Source: JACPPO01 sp965262505
Lineage (GTDB): Bacteria; Acidobacteriota; Vicinamibacteria; Vicinamibacterales; UBA2999
Length of the DNA stretch: 64,000 bases
Assembly: GCA_965262505.1 (NCBI GenBank)
Contig: CBDHFM010000030.1
Span: 3,844,001 to 3,908,000, forward strand
Reading direction: 5' to 3'
Made by a program: the position numbers and the translations under genes. This document shows positions 8,923-17,126 of this stretch, one piece after another (within the stretch, counting starts at the first letter, position 1; each line of letters begins with the position of its first letter). The notes beneath the pieces are model-generated. The model was not told where the DNA came from. It did not search any database and worked only from the letters and a program-made list of their open reading frames with translations.

Positions 8923-9996
8923 GCCAGGTAGACGCCGGACGCCGGGCCAGGTAAGCACCCGAGACAGTCCTTTCCAATCCAGAAATGAGCCTGAAGCGGA
9001 TCGATGAGCCGGACATGTCAGGCAGCCGGGTCAATAGACCGGAATAGCCGTGCGCGTGCCTCGTGCAGGGCGCGCGCGGCATCATTGTCGCTCAGGGCGA
9101 AGGCGACGGCGTCGAGCTATTGGAAGGTGGTCCCCGGGGTGAGGTAGACGGCGGCCTCGGGGAGCGACTTGAGCTTCTCATAGGGCGTCATGATGTCGGC
9201 GTCGCGGTAGCGCTTGCGGCGGCGGCCCTTGGCGTCGACGGTCTCGGAGGGGAAGAGGCAGGGCCGGTGGAAGTTGAGATAGGGCGAGAGGACGTTCTGG
9301 GTGAAGTCGTTGACGCGTTGGGCGTGGCGGCTGGGGATGTGGCCGTAGCCGAGGTGCTTGCGGACGACCGAGCCGTTCTTGCTCTCGACGAGGGCGTTGT
9401 CGTTGGTGTGTCGGGCTCGGGACTTGGTGAACTCGTCGATGTGGAGGGCTTCGAGCAGCGCGGCGACGGTGCGGTTGACGTATTCCGAGCCGTTGTCGGA
9501 GTGAAAGCCGTGGAGGGTGAAGGGGAAGGCTCGGAGCAGGGCGCTGAGGACCGGCGCCAGGCACGCGGCATGGAGGTGCTCGACCGAGCCGATGAACTGG
9601 AACTGGGTGACCTCGTCCACCAAGTTCACGTGGTACAGGCCTTTCAGGTCATCCAGATCGGCTTGGTGGACGGAATCGACCCGGACATAGCCGGGGCGCC
9701 CGAACGGCGTCGGCCGACGGCGCTCGCCAATGGCGACCTGGACTGGGCGCGTCCGGGTGGAGGTGGTTCCGCGGCGCCGTTGATACGTGGTCGAGTGCCG
9801 CAGGTTGTAGAGGTGGCCGTTGGAGATGCCGGCCAGGCGTTCGAACCGGCGGTCGCCAAAGCGATGGTAGGCGCGCGCACAGAGCTTGCGCGTGGCCGGC
9901 CCGGACAAGGTGCCGTGGAGCCGGTCGAGCTCGGCGAGAAGCCCGATGTCGATGCTCGTGTAGCGGCGGGGGAACGGCCGTCGGGGCGCCCCGCGG

Positions 9997-11325
9997 GAGC
10001 CTGTCAGTAATTTTGTGTTTGTGAGCCATGCTGACTCCCGAAAGGGGAAGGAGCGAGTATGGCGAAGGAGAAGCAAGAGACCAGGTTTAGCGCCGAGCTG
10101 CTGGATGAACTACTGGAGGGGCAAGACGCCGCGACGGTGTTGCGCTCCGACGGACTGGTAGGGGATCTGAAGAGGGCGTTGGCCGAACGGATGCTGAACG
10201 CCGAGATGGACGTGCATCTCGGTGGGGAGACCGAGCAGGACGGCGGCAACCATCGAAACGGCTCGAGCCGGAAGACGGTACTCAGCGACGACGGCGAGCT
10301 GGTGCTGTCGATTCCCCGAGACCGACACGGCCGCTTCGATCCCGCCCTGATCCGGAAGTATCAACGAAGATTTCCGGGGTTCGACGACAAGATCGTCGCG
10401 TTGTATGCCCGGGGGATGAGCACGCGCGACATCCAGGCGCATGTCGGCGAGCTCTACGGCATCGCGATTTCGCCGGACCTCGTTTCGGTGGTGACGGATT
10501 CGGTCATCGACGAAGTTCGAGCGTGGCAGGCGCGGCCGCTGGAGTCGACCTACGCGATCGTGTACTTCGATGCGCTGCGGGTCAAGATCCGTGACGAGGG
10601 CCTGGTACGCAACAAGGCCGTATACCTGGCCATCGGCGTGCGGTGTTCCGGGCACAAGGACATCCTCGGCCTGTGGATCGAGCAGACCGAAGGCGCCAAG
10701 TTCTGGCTGCGCGTGATGAACGACCTCAAGGCCCGCGGAGTGCAGGATATTCTGCTCGCCGTCGTTGATGGGCTGCAGGGATTTCCCGACGCGATCACCG
10801 CCGTGTTCCCGGACACGATCGTGCAGACCTGCATCGTGCACCTGATCCGGAATTCGATCCGCCTGGCGGCCTGGAAGGACCGCAAGCCCTTGGTTCAGGC
10901 TCTGAAGCCGGTCTACCAGGCCGACGATGCCGCGACGGCCGAACAGGCGCTGGGCGCATTCGAAGGCGGCGAGTGGGGACGGCGTTTCCCGACCGTGGTC
11001 CAGAGCTGGCAGCGCCACTGGGACCGGATCATTCCGTTCTTCGCTTTCCCCGCGGCCGTGCGGAAGATCGTGTACACGACGAACGCGATCGAGAGCCTGC
11101 ACAGCGGCGTGCGCAAGAGCATCCGGAACAAAGGGCATTTCCCGAGCGACGAGGCCGCCACGAAACTCATCTGGCTGGCCTTGCGCCATCTCACGGCGAA
11201 GTGGAAGAATCCCCCGGTCGCCTGGGCGGCGGCCAGGGTACAATTCGCGATTCAGTTCGGCGATCGATTCAGGCTGGGGGACTAACTAACGGCAATAGCT
11301 CACACACAAAATTTCTGACACCCCC
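9997..11325 (+). mobile_element. IS256-family insertion sequence, copy 1 (1329 bp)
   Basis: The ends are set by the 8-bp target duplication CCCCGCGG at 9989-9996 and 11326-11333. Terminal inverted repeats read GAGCCTGTCAGTAATTTTGT (left) and GGGGGTGTCAGAAATTTTGT (right, reverse complement). It contains one transposase gene. Removal with one duplication copy restores the frame of the host transposase, which supports the boundaries. Confidence 0.92.
10059..11285 (+). CDS. IS256-family (Mutator-type) transposase
   Basis: 408 residues, full length for the family, with GGGGAAGGAG upstream of ATG 10059. The DDE residues are readable: Asp in AIVYFDALRVK, Asp in LLAVVDGLQGFPDAI and Glu in TTNAIESLHSGVRK. 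The CIVHLIRNS segment and the C-terminal helical region typical of IS256 are present. The protein appears intact, so the element may still be mobile. It lies antisense to the gene it interrupts. Confidence 0.95.
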   Translation: MAKEKQETRFSAELLDELLEGQDAATVLRSDGLVGDLKRALAERMLNAEMDVHLGGETEQDGGNHRNGSSRKTVLSDDGELVLSIPRDRHGRFDPALIRKYQRRFPGFDDKIVALYARGMSTRDIQAHVGELYGIAISPDLVSVVTDSVIDEVRAWQARPLESTYAIVYFDALRVKIRDEGLVRNKAVYLAIGVRCSGHKDILGLWIEQTEGAKFWLRVMNDLKARGVQDILLAVVDGLQGFPDAITAVFPDTIVQTCIVHLIRNSIRLAAWKDRKPLVQALKPVYQADDAATAEQALGAFEGGEWGRRFPTVVQSWQRHWDRIIPFFAFPAAVRKIVYTTNAIESLHSGVRKSIRNKGHFPSDEAATKLIWLALRHLTAKWKNPPVAWAAARVQFAIQFGDRFRLGD

Positions 11326-11873
11326 CCCCGCGGCGGTCGGCGATGCTCCCGGTGACCCGATGCTGGGCCAACAACCGGGTGAGTTGGGCGCGCGACAGCC
11401 CGGTCACCTTGGCCAGAAAACATCGGAGCAGACCCTTCTCAGCCTTCCCTTGGTGGACATAGTCGAACCGGCCCAGGGTCTGCTCGATGAACCCATAGGC
11501 CGCAGCTCGAGTCGCCACGACCAGGTCGACCTCCTGGTTGCCCTCAAGGAACTCCCGAACGTGCTGCAAGGTCCGTAGCCGGTCGGTGTGGAGCGTCACG
11601 ATCATCCTCCGATGATCCACGACCCAGCTCCCCTTCAGGCTCATGTGTCGTTGGAAACAATCCCCCCTTCAGGCTCATGTCTCATTGGAAGAGACTGAGA
11701 CTGGCGAAGGCTTCGAGGCGCGATGTATAGTACTTAGTCTTTTTTCCCACATGTTTTCATGCACCGGCGCACCATGTCGGGTCGCTGCGCGGCCCGACTA
11801 GCCGGTGGTGACCCGCACGGTCCGCGACAGCGGACCGCCGCGGAGTGTTTGGCCCGGAGGGGGTAGCAGTTCA

Positions 11874-13187
11874 ATGAGCAAAGTTGACCCGACGAAGAGC
11901 AATGGAATGGACCTGACCTGGCTCGGCAAGCCGCACGAGCACGATCCAGGCCGGCTGTACAGCCAGACCGCCGCCGACTGGCAGTACCGCGTTGACGTAG
12001 ATCGACTGCGGAAGGAGCGGCTGGTCAAGCTCCAGGCGGAGATGAAAGCCGACGACCTTGGAGCGCTTGTGCTGTTCGCCGGCGCCAACATCCGCTACGC
12101 GACCGCCTCCTACCAGGGCAACTGGAAATACAACATCAACATCCGCTACGCCGTGGTGCCTACCACCGGTGAGCCGACGCTATTCGAGACCGCGGGCTCC
12201 GACATGCAGTGCGCGATTATCGACCTGCCTTGGATGGCCGGGCGCATCCGTCCGGCGATTACATGGCAGTGGGCCGAGGGCGCCGTGCCCTTCATGGCGG
12301 GACGCATGGCCGACAGCGTCATGGACGTGCTCAAGGAGTACGGCGTCCAGAAGGAGAAGATCGGCATCGACAACCTCGACATGCCCGCCTTCGAGGCCTT
12401 CAAGAAACTCGGCATGAACATCGTCAACGGCTGGCCGGCGGTGTCGCGGGCGCGCGTCGTCAAGACGCGCGACGAGATCGAGCTGCTGAAGCAGGCCTCG
12501 AGCATCGGCGACGCGGCGATGTGGAAGATCAAGTACGAATGGCTCAAGCCGGGCGTGCGCGAACGCGAGATCGAAGCGAAAGTCCACGAGTTCATGCTCG
12601 AGCGCGGCTGCGAGATCATCTACGACATCATCGTCGCTTCCGGCGGCAACACCAGCCCGTACCGGCGGTGGGCGACCGACAAGCTCATCCGCCAGGGTGA
12701 CCTCGTCATCGTCGACATCAACGCCGTCGGCCCCTCGGGTTATTTCATCGACTTCGTGCGCTGCTTCAAGTGCGCCGGACCGTATGGTGGGGCGCAAGCG
12801 AAGATGACCGGCAAGGAGATCGACCTGTACCGCGAGGTCTACGACTCCATGTACGCGGGCATCGCGCAGCTGCAGGTCGGTAACACATCGGCCGACGTGG
12901 CGAAGGCCTTCCCGGTGTACGACGACGACAAGTACGGAACGGTGACGCTGCAGCAGTTCGCGCACAGCATCGGCATCACGCTGTACGAGGGCATGTGGAT
13001 GTCGCGCGCGTACTCGCTGAAGTACCCGGCGGAGATCAAGGAGCATATGTACTTCGCTATCGAGACGTTCGCAGGACATCCGGAGCTTCCGCAGACGTGC
13101 CGCCTGGAAGAAAACGTGCTCGTGACGAAGGAAGGTCCCGTGATCTTCACGCGCATGGAGCACATGGAAGAGGCGATGGCGCGTTAG
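11874..13187 (+). CDS. M24-family metallopeptidase-like protein (Xaa-Pro peptidase/DddP-like)
   Basis: 437 residues from ATG 11874, preceded by GGAGGGGG ten bases upstream; an in-frame GTG at 11805 is less likely. The C-terminal pita-bread domain carries the five metal ligands expected for M24: Asp in LVIVDINAV, Asp in YFIDFVRCF, His in QFAHSIGI, Glu in FAIETFAG and Glu in RLEENVLV. The family includes prolidases, creatinase-like enzymes and the DMSP lyase DddP; which activity applies here cannot be decided. It is the first gene of a run including two dehydrogenases and an amino-acid-type ABC transporter, so a role in breaking down an imported compound is plausible. Confidence 0.85.
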   Translation: MSKVDPTKSNGMDLTWLGKPHEHDPGRLYSQTAADWQYRVDVDRLRKERLVKLQAEMKADDLGALVLFAGANIRYATASYQGNWKYNINIRYAVVPTTGEPTLFETAGSDMQCAIIDLPWMAGRIRPAITWQWAEGAVPFMAGRMADSVMDVLKEYGVQKEKIGIDNLDMPAFEAFKKLGMNIVNGWPAVSRARVVKTRDEIELLKQASSIGDAAMWKIKYEWLKPGVREREIEAKVHEFMLERGCEIIYDIIVASGGNTSPYRRWATDKLIRQGDLVIVDINAVGPSGYFIDFVRCFKCAGPYGGAQAKMTGKEIDLYREVYDSMYAGIAQLQVGNTSADVAKAFPVYDDDKYGTVTLQQFAHSIGITLYEGMWMSRAYSLKYPAEIKEHMYFAIETFAGHPELPQTCRLEENVLVTKEGPVIFTRMEHMEEAMAR

Positions 13188-14159
13188 ATGGCGGCACCGC
13201 AGATTGCCGTCGCAGATTGCCCTTTTCCCAGCATGGACCCCGCCCGCGGGGTCGTGTCGAGGATTGGCGGCCAGCTGCAGCTCGCCTCGGAGCCGACTCC
13301 AGAGGCGATCATGCAGGTCGCCAAGGACGCGGACGCCCTCCTTGTGACCTACGCCAAGATCACGGGGGACATGATCCGGCAGCTGACGAAGTGCCGGATC
13401 ATCTCTCGGATGGGTATCGGCGTCGACAACATAGACATCGCGGAAGCCACGAAGGCGCGCATCGTGGTGACCAAGGTGCCAGACTACTGCATCGACGAGG
13501 TCTCGGACCACGCGATGGCGCTGCTGCTGGCCGTCGTGCGCAAGATTCCGTTCATCAACGCGCAGGTGCACGGCGGCACGTGGAAGATGCCGGCCGTGGT
13601 GCCTATCCATCGCCTGCGTGGAAGCGTGCTGGGCCTCATGGGGTTCGGACGGATTCCGCAGCTTGTCGCGCCCAAGGCGAAGGCATTCGGGATCAAGGTC
13701 ATCGCGTACGACCCGTACGTGCCGAAGGAGGTGTTCGCCGGCGCGGGCGTGGACAGCGTCGATTTCCCCACGTTGCTGAAGACCTCCGATTACGTCTCGA
13801 TCCACAGCCCGCTCGTGCCGGAGACAAAGGGCCTGTTCAACGCCGACGCCTTCCGGCAGATGAAGCGGTCGGCCTATCTGGTCAATACCGCACGCGGCCC
13901 GATCGTCGACGAGGCGGCGCTGGCGGCGGCGCTCGACGCGGGCGACATCAGCGGCGCCGCGCTCGACGTCATGGCGCAGGAGCCGCCCGGCCCGTCATCG
14001 CCGCTCTACGGCCGCGACAACGTCATCATCACGCCGCACACGAGCTTCTACTCCGAAGAGTCGCTCGTGGACCTGCAGACGAAGGCGGCTGAGGAGGTGG
14101 CGGCCATCCTCGGCGGGAAGGCGCCTCGCAACCCCGTCAATCCGGAAGTGCTGTCTTGA
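13188..14159 (+). CDS. D-2-hydroxyacid dehydrogenase, CtBP-like subgroup
   Basis: 323 residues, starting at the base after the stop of the M24 gene, so translation is probably coupled. The NAD-binding segment is LGLMGFGRIPQLVAPKAKA, a GxGxxP-like loop in which the usual GxGxIG is altered (GFGRIP). The catalytic triad of the family is visible as Arg in LVNTARGPI, Glu in AQEPP and His in ITPHTSFYS. The family interconverts 2-hydroxyacids and 2-oxoacids with NAD(P)H in the cytoplasm. The substrate is unknown; the neighbours suggest it handles an intermediate of the same pathway. Confidence 0.9.
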   Translation: MAAPQIAVADCPFPSMDPARGVVSRIGGQLQLASEPTPEAIMQVAKDADALLVTYAKITGDMIRQLTKCRIISRMGIGVDNIDIAEATKARIVVTKVPDYCIDEVSDHAMALLLAVVRKIPFINAQVHGGTWKMPAVVPIHRLRGSVLGLMGFGRIPQLVAPKAKAFGIKVIAYDPYVPKEVFAGAGVDSVDFPTLLKTSDYVSIHSPLVPETKGLFNADAFRQMKRSAYLVNTARGPIVDEAALAAALDAGDISGAALDVMAQEPPGPSSPLYGRDNVIITPHTSFYSEESLVDLQTKAAEEVAAILGGKAPRNPVNPEVLS

Positions 14160-14184
14160 GTTTCGTTTCATCGGTCGTGGCCCC

Positions 14185-15204
14185 ATGAAGGCCATGGTCC
14201 TGACGGCGCCGGGCGAGCTGGCTCAGGACGAGGTGTCGAATCCGGCGGGCGGCCCGGGCCAGGTGCTGGTTCGGGTGACGCATAGCGGCATCTGCGGCAC
14301 CGACTACAAGATCTTCAACGGCTCGATTCCCGTCCGCTATCCGCGCATCATGGGCCATGAGATGGTCGGTGAGGTCGTGGAGGCGGGCGACACCGCGCTC
14401 CGCCCCGGCGACAAGGTCATCATCGACCCTGAACTCTACTGCGGCAGCTGCTTCCACTGCCGCATCGGCCAGACGCACCTGTGCCCGAAGGGCATCCTGC
14501 TGGGGCGCGACGCCAACGGCGGTTTCGCCGAGTACCTCGCCGCGCCGCCGAGCCAGGTCTTCAAGCTGTCCGACGGTCTCAGCATCCGCACGGCGCCGAT
14601 CATCCAGGTGCTCACGACCTGTCTCCACGCGCAGCGGCAGGTCGCCATCTTTCCCGGCGAGTACGTCGTCGTGCTCGGCCTGGGCGTGACGGGGCAGCTC
14701 CACGTGCAGCTGGCGAAAGCTCGTGGCGCCACGGTGATCGGCGTGACGCGCAGCGCCGAGAAGCTCGCGCTGGCGGAAACCTTCGGCGCCGACGTGACGA
14801 TTCAAGGAGGCGACGGTGCCGTGGAGAAGGTGCGCGAGGCCACCGAGGGGCGTGGGCCTGACGTGGTCATCGAGACGACCGGCGTCGTGTCGCAGTTGGC
14901 GGCGGCCATCAACATGACGCGGTCGGGCGGCCGCGTGCTGATGTTCGGCATCATCACCGCCAAGGAAGGCGCGCTGCCGTTCTACGACCTGTATTTCAAG
15001 GAGTTGTCGCTCATCAACGCGCGCGTCGCCAAGGGCGAAGACTATCCGGGCGCGATCGGCCTCGTCGAGCGCGGCCTGGTGAAGCTCGAACCGCTCGTCA
15101 GCGACGTGATGCCTCTGGGAAAGTTGAAAGCCGCTGTCGGGATGCTCGGCTCCGAAAGTGGCTGGCAGCGAATGAAGATCATTATCGAACACGAAGTGAA
15201 TTGA
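14185..15204 (+). CDS. Zinc-dependent alcohol dehydrogenase (MDR family)
   Basis: 339 residues. Catalytic-zinc site: Cys in GICGTDYKI and His-Glu in IMGHEMVGEV. Structural-zinc cluster: YCGSCFHCRIGQTHLC gives four cysteines. The Rossmann loop VVVLGLGVTGQLHVQLAKA binds NAD(P). Length and layout match sorbitol/threonine dehydrogenase-like members. It begins 25 bp after the hydroxyacid dehydrogenase gene and ends about 70 bp before a terminator-like hairpin. It presumably oxidises an alcohol in the same catabolic route; the exact substrate is not readable. Confidence 0.92.
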   Translation: MKAMVLTAPGELAQDEVSNPAGGPGQVLVRVTHSGICGTDYKIFNGSIPVRYPRIMGHEMVGEVVEAGDTALRPGDKVIIDPELYCGSCFHCRIGQTHLCPKGILLGRDANGGFAEYLAAPPSQVFKLSDGLSIRTAPIIQVLTTCLHAQRQVAIFPGEYVVVLGLGVTGQLHVQLAKARGATVIGVTRSAEKLALAETFGADVTIQGGDGAVEKVREATEGRGPDVVIETTGVVSQLAAAINMTRSGGRVLMFGIITAKEGALPFYDLYFKELSLINARVAKGEDYPGAIGLVERGLVKLEPLVSDVMPLGKLKAAVGMLGSESGWQRMKIIIEHEVN

Positions 15205-15271
15205 TTGACGAGTCGTGAATCGCAGAGTAGGCTGGCGGGTTCGGGACCGCCGATCGAACGGTCAACCGTAG

Positions 15272-15304
15272 AGAGGGCGACATGAAGTCGCCCTCTTTTA
15301 TTTG
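15272..15304 (+). terminator. Rho-independent terminator-like hairpin before the transporter genes
   Basis: AGAGGGCGAC at 15272-15281 pairs perfectly with GTCGCCCTCT at 15287-15296 around a 5-nt loop, followed by TTTATTTG. The stem is 10 bp and GC-rich. It could end the upstream three-gene transcript or act as an attenuator, because the hairpin contains a small ORF (15282-15311) that overlaps the transporter start. Confidence 0.75.
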
Positions 15305-15311
15305 CCCATGA
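15282..15311 (+). CDS. Possible 9-codon leader ORF (MKSPSFICP)
   Basis: ATG 15282 is preceded by the purine-rich GAGAGGGCGA. The ORF ends in TGA 15309-15311, overlapping the ATG (15308) of the permease gene as ATGA. The codons lie inside the terminator-like stem, so ribosome movement would disrupt the hairpin. Whether it is translated is unknown; there is no run of regulatory codons for one amino acid. Confidence 0.35.
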   Translation: MKSPSFICP

Positions 15312-16162
15312 CGTACCTCATCACCCAGACACTCAACGGCCTGTTCTCCGCGGCGCTGCTGTTCCTCATCGCCAGTGGGCTGACGCTCACCTTCGGCGTG
15401 ATGCGGATCGTCAACATCGCCCACGGCTCCTTCTACATGCTCGGCGTATACGTGGCCTACTCCGTCATTCTGCGGACCGGCAGCCTGCTGCTCGGCGCCC
15501 TCGCCGCGATTGTCGTCGTGGGGTTGGCTGGCTTTGTCATGCAGCGGTTCTTTCTCCGCCGCTTCGGATCCGATCCGTTGCCACAGATGATGATGACCAT
15601 GGGCTTCGCGCTGCTGTTCCGGGATGCGGCGCTGATGATCTGGGGCGGCGATCCTTTTACGCTGCAGTACCCGCCGGGGCTGAGCGGATCGATGGAAGCC
15701 GGTGATGTGGTGTTCCCCTTGTACCGGCTGTTCGTCATCTTCGTGGCCGGGCTCGTCGGCGTGGCGCTCTGGATGGTGAACGAGAAGACGCTCGTCGGCG
15801 CTCGATTGCGTGCGACGGTTGACGACCCGGAGATGGCGTCGGCCACCGGGATCAACGTGGCCTTGCTGTCCGGTCTCGTGTTTGCGGCTGGCGCGGGCCT
15901 GGCGGCGTTCGGCGGCGTGATGGGCGGCCCGATTCTTGGAGGCTATGCCGGCATCGATTTCGACCTCCTGCCCCTCGCATTCGTGGTGGTTATCGTCGGC
16001 GGAATGGGGAGTCTCAAAGGGGCGGTCGTTGGCAGCATCGTCGTCGGCATGATCGACAACTTCGGCAAGGCGTTGGTGCCGGAGCTGTCGTACTTCACGC
16101 TGTTTGCGCCGATGGTGCTCGTCCTGGCGATCAGGCCCACGGGGTTGTATGGCCGCGCCTGA
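15308..16162 (+). CDS. livH: Branched-chain-amino-acid-type ABC transporter permease (LivH-like)
   Basis: 284 residues, very hydrophobic, with about eight membrane segments. The LivH signature is present: LTLTFGVMRIVNIAHGSFYMLG near the N-terminus, and VVVIVGGMGSLKGAVVGSIVVG near the C-terminus. ATG 15308 is chosen because it overlaps the stop of the leader ORF; no other good ribosome site is visible after the hairpin. It forms the membrane channel together with the LivM-like protein. Family members import leucine-type amino acids, but also amides, urea and aromatic acids, so substrate is open. Confidence 0.92.
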   Translation: MTYLITQTLNGLFSAALLFLIASGLTLTFGVMRIVNIAHGSFYMLGVYVAYSVILRTGSLLLGALAAIVVVGLAGFVMQRFFLRRFGSDPLPQMMMTMGFALLFRDAALMIWGGDPFTLQYPPGLSGSMEAGDVVFPLYRLFVIFVAGLVGVALWMVNEKTLVGARLRATVDDPEMASATGINVALLSGLVFAAGAGLAAFGGVMGGPILGGYAGIDFDLLPLAFVVVIVGGMGSLKGAVVGSIVVGMIDNFGKALVPELSYFTLFAPMVLVLAIRPTGLYGRA

Positions 16163-17126
16163 CGCGGGCCACGGCCGGAGGCCTTCAGGTCTTGAGTCCA
16201 TGGCGCCGCGCGGCTGGAGGCTCGCGGTCGTTGTTGTCCTCGGCCTGGTGTTTTCCGCCGGCCCTTTGCTGTTCTCCTCCTACTGGGTGGGCCTGCTGAC
16301 CCAGATGGTCATCTTGGCCATCCTGGCGATGAGCCTGGACATCCTGCTGGGGTACACCGGACTGCCGTCGCTCGGTCACGCCGCGTTCTTCGGCGTGTCG
16401 GCCTACGCCGTTGCTGTGCTGGCCACCGCGTACGGCGCCGGTTTCTGGGTGTGCGTGGCCGGCGGGCTCCTGATCGGCACCCTGCTGAGCGCGGCGTTCG
16501 GCCTGATCCTCTCGCACGTACGCGATGTGTATTTCCTGATGATTACGCTGGCGCTGGGCATGGTCCTGTGGGGCCTGGGCTACCGCTGGATTCCGGTGAC
16601 CGGCGGAGACAACGGCATTTCGGACATTCCGAGTTTCGCGGCGCACGCGGGGTTTCCGTTCGCGGGACCGGTTGCGTTCTATTACGTCACGCTGCTCGTG
16701 TTCGGCGCCTGCGCGGCGTTGATGGCGCTGATCGTCAGGTCGCCTTTCGGTCTGACCCTGCGCGGTATTCGCGAAAACGAGGGGCGCATGAAGAGCCTCG
16801 GGTTCAACACGTGGCTGCACTGCTACCTGAGCTACGTGATCGCCGGTACGTTCGCGAGCGTCTCCGGCGTGGTCTGGGCGTACTACAACGGGTTCGTGAG
16901 CCCGACCTATCTCGACCTGACGGCCTCCTCGGAGCTGTTTCTCATGGTGACGCTCGGCGGCCCCGCCACGCTCGTCGGCCCGGTGCTCGGCGCCACGGCG
17001 ATCGTCCTGCTCAAGAACGTGATGAGCGCCTATACCGCGCGCTGGCTGCTTATTCTCGGGATCGTGTACATCGTGGCGATTCTCGCCGCGCCGAAGGGCG
17101 TGTGGAATCTGGGACGAGGGCGATGA
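16149..17126 (+). CDS. livM: Branched-chain-amino-acid-type ABC transporter permease (LivM-like)
   Basis: 325 residues from ATG 16149, which overlaps the livH-like gene by 14 bp; ATG 16200 (308 residues) is an alternative start. The LivM signature appears as LDILLGYTGLPSLGHAAFFG and later VTLGGPATLVGPVLGA. Around nine to ten membrane segments are expected. It pairs with LivH in the inner membrane. The stop TGA overlaps the ATG of the binding-protein gene. Confidence 0.9.
   Translation: MAAPDAGHGRRPSGLESMAPRGWRLAVVVVLGLVFSAGPLLFSSYWVGLLTQMVILAILAMSLDILLGYTGLPSLGHAAFFGVSAYAVAVLATAYGAGFWVCVAGGLLIGTLLSAAFGLILSHVRDVYFLMITLALGMVLWGLGYRWIPVTGGDNGISDIPSFAAHAGFPFAGPVAFYYVTLLVFGACAALMALIVRSPFGLTLRGIRENEGRMKSLGFNTWLHCYLSYVIAGTFASVSGVVWAYYNGFVSPTYLDLTASSELFLMVTLGGPATLVGPVLGATAIVLLKNVMSAYTARWLLILGIVYIVAILAAPKGVWNLGRGR

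Larger units (their letters stand above)
9018..11644 (-). pseudogene. Integrase-core transposase interrupted by IS256 and by an amber codon
   Basis: The N-terminal part is at 11644-11326 (MSLKGSWVVDHRRMIVT..., ending IADRRG) and the rest at 9988-9018. Deleting 9997-11325 and one copy of the 8-bp duplication CCCCGCGG joins the codons in frame as IADRRG-APRRPFPRRYTSID. The downstream part has an rve-type catalytic core with VRVDSVHQADL, FHSDNGSEYVN and NALVESKNG, giving D, D and E. A TAG at 9117-9119 follows TPGTTFQ; the same frame continues LDAVAFALSDNDAARAL to a TGA at 9018-9020, so a CAG-to-TAG change has probably cut the last 30 or so residues. It is therefore inactive twice over. Confidence 0.85.
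8971..11690. mobile_element. Integrase-type insertion sequence carrying a nested IS256 element
   Basis: Imperfect terminal inverted repeats are visible: 8971-8998 contains CCAAT.....ATGAGCCTGAAG, and 11663-11690 contains its reverse complement; a third copy of the ATGAGCCTGAAG block lies at 11632-11646. The only internal gene is the interrupted transposase on the minus strand. Without the nested IS256 the element would be about 1.4 kb. No convincing target duplication was found at the outer ends, so the exact termini are uncertain by a few bases. Confidence 0.7.

Noticed and set aside
9649..10029. Possible start MAHKHKITD for the integrase-type transposase
   Set aside because: These codons lie in the inverted repeat of IS256; the true N-terminus is at 11644.
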